NCBI GenBank assembly: GCA_945787715.1
Contig: CALZJE010000034.1
Location: 1 to 36,649, forward strand
DNA: 36,649 nucleotides
Origin: an uncultured Ectothiorhodospiraceae bacterium
GTDB lineage: Bacteria; Pseudomonadota; Gammaproteobacteria; S012-40
Direction of reading: 5' to 3'
Below, in pieces: positions 34,088 to 36,649 of this stretch; position 1 is the first letter of the stretch, and every line of letters begins with the position of its first letter. Made by a program: the position numbers and the translations under genes. The notes under the pieces were generated by a model that worked only from the letters and a program-made list of their open reading frames with translations, had not been told where the DNA came from and did not search any database.

Positions 34088-34249
34088 TCACTTGAGTTCT
34101 TCGCTGGTTATTGTTATTCCCTGTTCCACAGGCTCCTGGCCTTTTCTGACCTTGTCTAATGCATAGAGTCGGTACGTGATTTCATCCATGTCGGCATCTT
34201 CTGGTAGTTGACTGATGGTATTTAGCGCTTCCTGTTTAGATGCTTGCAT
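34088..34249 (-). CDS. Second RelE/ParE-type antitoxin, slightly shortened
   Basis: The 53-residue product (MQASKQEALNTISQLPEDAD, MDEITYRLYALDKVRKGQEP) belongs to the same small helical antitoxin group as the 33307-33492 gene. A GGAGACC ribosome site precedes the ATG. It stops at TGA after SEELK, where relatives continue with a charged segment; the bases after the stop still read EIDSW. The stop therefore looks like a recent nonsense mutation, and binding to a toxin may be weakened. Confidence 0.65.
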   Translation of the reverse strand: MQASKQEALNTISQLPEDADMDEITYRLYALDKVRKGQEPVEQGITITSEELK

Positions 34250-34638
34250 ATGTAGGTCTCCAGGCAGGTTTAGCGGTAGTTTGTTTGATCATTTAGTAAT
34301 GCAAGATGCTCTGTTTCCAGTCAAGCGTTTATTGATATTATTTGACTTTTCTCAGTCCGGCTTTCAGTTGGCATTCTGCCCACTACAATGATTAAAAATT
34401 TTAAATATTGAAATATTGAAATATTGAAATAAATATACTTAAGCATGAATGCAGCACTTCATTTAAAGAAGAAAACAATCTAGCGTAGGCGCATCATTTT
34501 ATGCTCGCACCGAATAAACTAAACCTACTAAATGCAACACTATTCGAACTATTAATGAGGACATGTATCCAGAAGTATGAACGGAGATTGAATCAACATT
34601 TACAGGCCTAAAATCGGAACCATGAAATTCCTACTTGG
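34250..34638. other. Gap beyond the integrase 3' end with an 8-bp tandem repeat
   Basis: No gene is seen. The unit AAATATTG is repeated three and a half times at 34403-34430. No attC-like pair of R boxes was found here by eye. Confidence 0.5.
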
Positions 34639-35622
34639 CTAAAGCCCATCTGCAGGGCTTCGCACAGCTTGTCCGCCTTTGTTTAACACATGTGTATATA
34701 TCATTGTTGTGGAAACATCTTTATGCCCTAGCAAGGTTTGAACTGTGCGAATATCATAACCAGCTTCCAGGAGGGATGTTGCGAAACTATGGCGAAGCAC
34801 ATGTGCGCTACCATGTTTATGAATTTCTGCTTTTTTAATGGCAGACTTCAAGTGTCGGTTGACACTATCTTTTGAAACATGAAAACGCCCACGTCGCCCG
34901 GTTTTGGGATTAGTGGAACGAACCTCAGAAGCAAATACAAATTGAAAGCTAAAGTCTTTAACAGCACGGGGATATTTTTTAGCAAGTGCATATGGCAAAT
35001 CTGCTTCGCCCATTCCTTCCAATAAATCAATTTCATGCAAATGTTTAGTGCGCTTCATTATAATCTCTAATCGAGGCATCACCACTTCAGATAGCATGGT
35101 TCGTCTATCCTTTCGCCCCTTACCATCGCGAACCAGAATTTCTCTGCGATCAAGATCGATATCTTTAACACGTAACGTTAAGCATTCACTCAAACGAAGT
35201 CCACTGCCATAAAGTAATTGGCAGATTACCCAATAAACACCATCAAGATTCTCAAACAAACGTTTCATTTCACCACGTGTAAACACTACCGGCAAACGTT
35301 CTGAAGGTTTTGCAGACGTATAATTTGGAATACGGATTAACGTTTGTTTTCTGACATGACGAAAATAAAAAACTAATGCATTTAACGCTTGATTTTGAGT
35401 GGCGGGTGACACCTTCTTTCGCACTGCAAGAAATGATAAAAACTGGCCTACATGATTTTCATTTACTGTGTCTGGCTCTAGTTCCTTGAAAAAATAGAAC
35501 AAGTATTTCGTCCAAAAAGTATAAGTTTTTTCAGTATTCAAACTGTTATGCCTTGTACGCATCACGGTATGTATCGGGCTCAACGCCGCTTGTATGCGGT
35601 CTTTTATAATTTCTTCATTCAT
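34639..35622 (-). CDS. intI: Integron integrase (IntI-type tyrosine recombinase)
   Basis: The 327-residue protein has an N-terminal SAM-like core-binding domain (about 10-95) and a catalytic domain with Arg143 (GSGLRLSE), Lys168 (RDGKGRKD), His274-x-x-Arg277 (HVLRH), His300 (LLGHKD) and nucleophile Tyr309 (IYTHV). Between them is the IntI-specific insert (about 203-250: GEADLPYALAKKYPRAVKDF, then NPKTGRRGRFHV). The tail, LNKGGQAVRSPADGL, is diagnostic of integron integrases. It recombines folded single-stranded attC sites of cassettes into attI. It is read away from the cassettes at 36099 onward, the normal arrangement. The promoter overlaps a LexA box, implying SOS control. No damage is seen. 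Confidence 0.95.
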   Translation of the reverse strand: MNEEIIKDRIQAALSPIHTVMRTRHNSLNTEKTYTFWTKYLFYFFKELEPDTVNENHVGQFLSFLAVRKKVSPATQNQALNALVFYFRHVRKQTLIRIPNYTSAKPSERLPVVFTRGEMKRLFENLDGVYWVICQLLYGSGLRLSECLTLRVKDIDLDRREILVRDGKGRKDRRTMLSEVVMPRLEIIMKRTKHLHEIDLLEGMGEADLPYALAKKYPRAVKDFSFQFVFASEVRSTNPKTGRRGRFHVSKDSVNRHLKSAIKKAEIHKHGSAHVLRHSFATSLLEAGYDIRTVQTLLGHKDVSTTMIYTHVLNKGGQAVRSPADGL

Positions 35623-35645
35623 TAGAATATGACCCTTGAAGGAAA

Positions 35646-35661
35646 CTGTTTATATATACAG
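35646..35661 (-). promoter_or_regulatory. LexA (SOS) box over the intI promoter
   Basis: On the minus strand the 16-mer reads CTGTATATATAAACAG, one base from the E. coli consensus CTGTATATATATACAG. It lies 24 bases before the intI start codon and overlaps the -10 box. LexA control of intI at this position is known in other integrons. Confidence 0.88.
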
Positions 35662-35686
35662 TAGTGGCATAAAAACAAATTGTCAA
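35658..35686 (-). promoter_or_regulatory. intI promoter
   Basis: On the minus strand a perfect -35 TTGACA (35681-35686) and a -10 TACTGT (35658-35663) are separated by 17 bases. The -10 shares bases with the LexA box, so repressor binding would block it. Confidence 0.75.
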
Positions 35687-35743
35687 CAAAAAAGAACAAA
35701 ATTGCAGCAGAAATAGATGTCAAAATATACTGTTCGATTAAAC

Positions 35744-35772
35744 TTGACGCGAAAAATCTATAATGCTAATTT
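35744..35772 (+). promoter_or_regulatory. Candidate cassette promoter (Pc-like)
   Basis: TTGACG (35744-35749) and TAATTT (35767-35772) with 17-base spacing point toward the cassettes. A perfect TATAAT lies inside at 35759-35764 but at poor distance from any -35. Plausible but unproven. Confidence 0.35.
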
Positions 35773-36098
35773 GGTCCCACAATAAATATCTGGGAGTTTG
35801 AGAGATTTTCTTGAAAACCAAAAAAATAATGTAAAGAAAAATAAAAACGCAAAAATAATATTTAAGAGCACAGCATTTCATTTAATATTGAATTCGTTCA
35901 TAGTTTAATACGTAATCCTGTGTGGTTACTATTCAAATTATCTCTGAATATTGGTCTTTAATTGATCAGCGCGTTTTATCGCCTTTCAACTTATACACGC
36001 ACCTGCGGTTTATGTCTGAAAAGAACCTTTCATTAAGTTATTGGTTTTCTAACATCTTTTTCAATTCTTGGAATTATCGGGGCAGCTGCGACAAATAA
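35773..36098. other. Region expected to hold attI; strong hairpin near its right end
   Basis: No gene with a start is seen. The attI crossover should lie here, but no clear GTTRRRY box stands out. A 9-bp inverted repeat, GCAGCTGCG (36082-36090) / CGCAGCTGC (36103-36111), with a 12-base loop and a following GTTTT overlaps the beginning of the first cassette ORF. It could end transcription. Confidence 0.45.
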
Positions 36099-36431
36099 AG
36101 GACGCAGCTGCGTTTTGCTATCGCGGTTGATAAAATTCCGGTAGAAGGTACGATTAAAAAAATCCGAGTATTGGGGGAAAATTACCAGAGCTACAATACC
36201 GCAGGTAATGCAATCGCTTTTATCTATATGGATTCACTACCCGTTGCATGTGATAACGAAAATGGATTTAGAAGGGTTGCGATAACTTCAGATCATCCGG
36301 CATTTAATATTGTTCTTAGTACAGCGCTAGCAGCAAAGGCGTCCGGCCAGAATGTTGAGATGCAATATCTTACCGAGTGTACATTGTGGAGTAACAATGC
36401 TTGGGATTTCGCAATTCTTACTGTGCAATAG
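36099..36431 (+). CDS. First cassette ORF, hypothetical protein, start unclear
   Basis: The frame is open from 36099 to the stop at 36431. The only standard start is TTG at 36171, giving 86 residues (MGENYQSYNTAGNAIAFIYM onward). Coding-like sequence (VDKIPVEGTIKKIRVLG) precedes that TTG, so the true N-terminus, probably with a signal peptide, is missing or frameshifted. Two Cys residues and the pattern LSTALAAKASGQNVEMQYL suggest a small secreted protein. I do not recognise a named family. The attC site 54 bases after the stop shows it is an integron cassette gene. Confidence 0.65.
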   Translation, partial: RTQLRFAIAVDKIPVEGTIKKIRVLGENYQSYNTAGNAIAFIYMDSLPVACDNENGFRRVAITSDHPAFNIVLSTALAAKASGQNVEMQYLTECTLWSNNAWDFAILTVQ

Positions 36432-36484
36432 TTAGAAAATGATCTTCGTATATGGGGAATCTCTGTAGTAATGTGTTTTTAATG

Positions 36485-36561
36485 GTATAACGATCAGTTG
36501 GATTATCGACTTGTGTTTTTGGGTTTGATTAGTGAAGTCGCTAATCAACGTGGAGTTAGAT
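36485..36561 (+). other. attC recombination site
   Basis: Left: R''-like GTATAAC (36485-36491), a 5-base spacer, then L'' GTTGGATTATCGACTT (36497-36512). Right: L' AAGTCGCTAATCAAC (36535-36549), a 5-base spacer, then R' GTTAGAT (36555-36561), which fits GTTRRRY. The L arms pair except for one T/G mismatch position and one extra G in L'', the extrahelical base that IntI uses to recognise the strand. R'' differs from RYYYAAC by one base. The inner 22 bases form the variable loop. Confidence 0.88.
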
Positions 36562-36578
36562 TGAAATGGGTTTTTGTT

Positions 36579-36649
36579 ATGAAAAAAATAATTCTTTTGG
36601 GAATGATGATTTACATGTTTTCAATACATGTTTCGGCCGATGATGGACC
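36579..36649 (+). CDS. Second cassette gene, signal peptide only, cut by window edge
   Basis: From ATG at 36579 the frame encodes a typical signal peptide (MKKIILLGMMIYMFSIHVSA, then DDG) and runs out of the window. An in-frame TTG at 36561 with GGAG just upstream (in the attC spacer) is an alternative start, so the ribosome site may overlap the attC R' box. The product is presumably exported. No function can be assigned. Confidence 0.7.
   Translation, partial: MKKIILLGMMIYMFSIHVSADDG

Noticed and set aside
33912-34166. 84-codon plus-strand ORF
   Set aside because: It is the opposite strand of the second broken toxin and its antitoxin, which explain the sequence.
34403-34430. Replication iteron array
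   Set aside because: The 8-base repeat is short and AT-only in character, and no replication initiator gene is nearby.
31633-34638. attC sites on the 3' side of intI (a reversed integron)
   Set aside because: GTTRRRY-like boxes occur, but none pairs with a properly spaced RYYYAAC and L arms; only the right-hand attC is convincing.

Overview
The window comes from an AT-rich (roughly 40% GC) Gram-negative chromosome, most likely a gammaproteobacterium. The evidence is a FabA dehydratase, a tdh-kbl threonine operon very close to the Escherichia coli proteins, outer-membrane-type lipoproteins, a Tat-exported periplasmic operon, a LexA-type SOS box and an integron integrase. No rRNA, tRNA or CRISPR array was seen. 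No species can be named from the sequence alone.

Layout. 1-3319: a pentapeptide-repeat protein (open at the left edge), a DUF3540 protein and a PAAR-like DUF4150 protein, a set typical of type VI secretion accessory genes. 4180-6255: a PAS-PAS-GGDEF-EAL cyclic-di-GMP protein. 7073-11437: a 1454-residue calcium-binding-repeat lipoprotein. 11541-12841: a REP-associated tyrosine transposase (RAYT) element abutting a gene it appears to have truncated. 13366-14721: an AraC regulator beside fabA. 14925-15883 (minus): a candidate papain-fold amidase with a coupled small ORF. 16549-19088: an ETEC_3214-like membrane protein overlapping an MltC-like lytic transglycosylase, facing tail-to-tail a Thoeris ThsB/MTH538-type TIR protein. 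19185-19298: a 114-bp inverted-repeat element. 19327-21168: an extended Cys/Met-type PLP enzyme. 21475-23593: a periplasmic operon of Tat phosphoesterase, cytochrome c and DUF1566 protein. 23984-26194: tdh-kbl. 26494-30479: a polyphosphate locus with ppx, a small RHH-like protein, a 39-residue lysine-rich protein, PPK2 and a CHAD protein.

30958-36649 is an accessory zone. It holds an intact vapBC pair and then three toxin-antitoxin modules in which the antitoxin frame is open or nearly so while the toxin is broken. Large perfect palindromes and an IS21 remnant follow. The zone ends in an integron platform: a minus-strand IntI-type integrase with every catalytic residue, a promoter overlapped by a LexA box, a cassette ORF, a well-formed attC site, and the start of a second cassette ORF running off the right edge.

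The two most interesting points are the TIR / ETEC_3214 / transglycosylase cassette, which has a defence-type enzyme but no ThsA-like effector and could be an undescribed anti-phage or cell-envelope suicide system, and the SOS-controlled integron with its decaying toxin-antitoxin neighbourhood.
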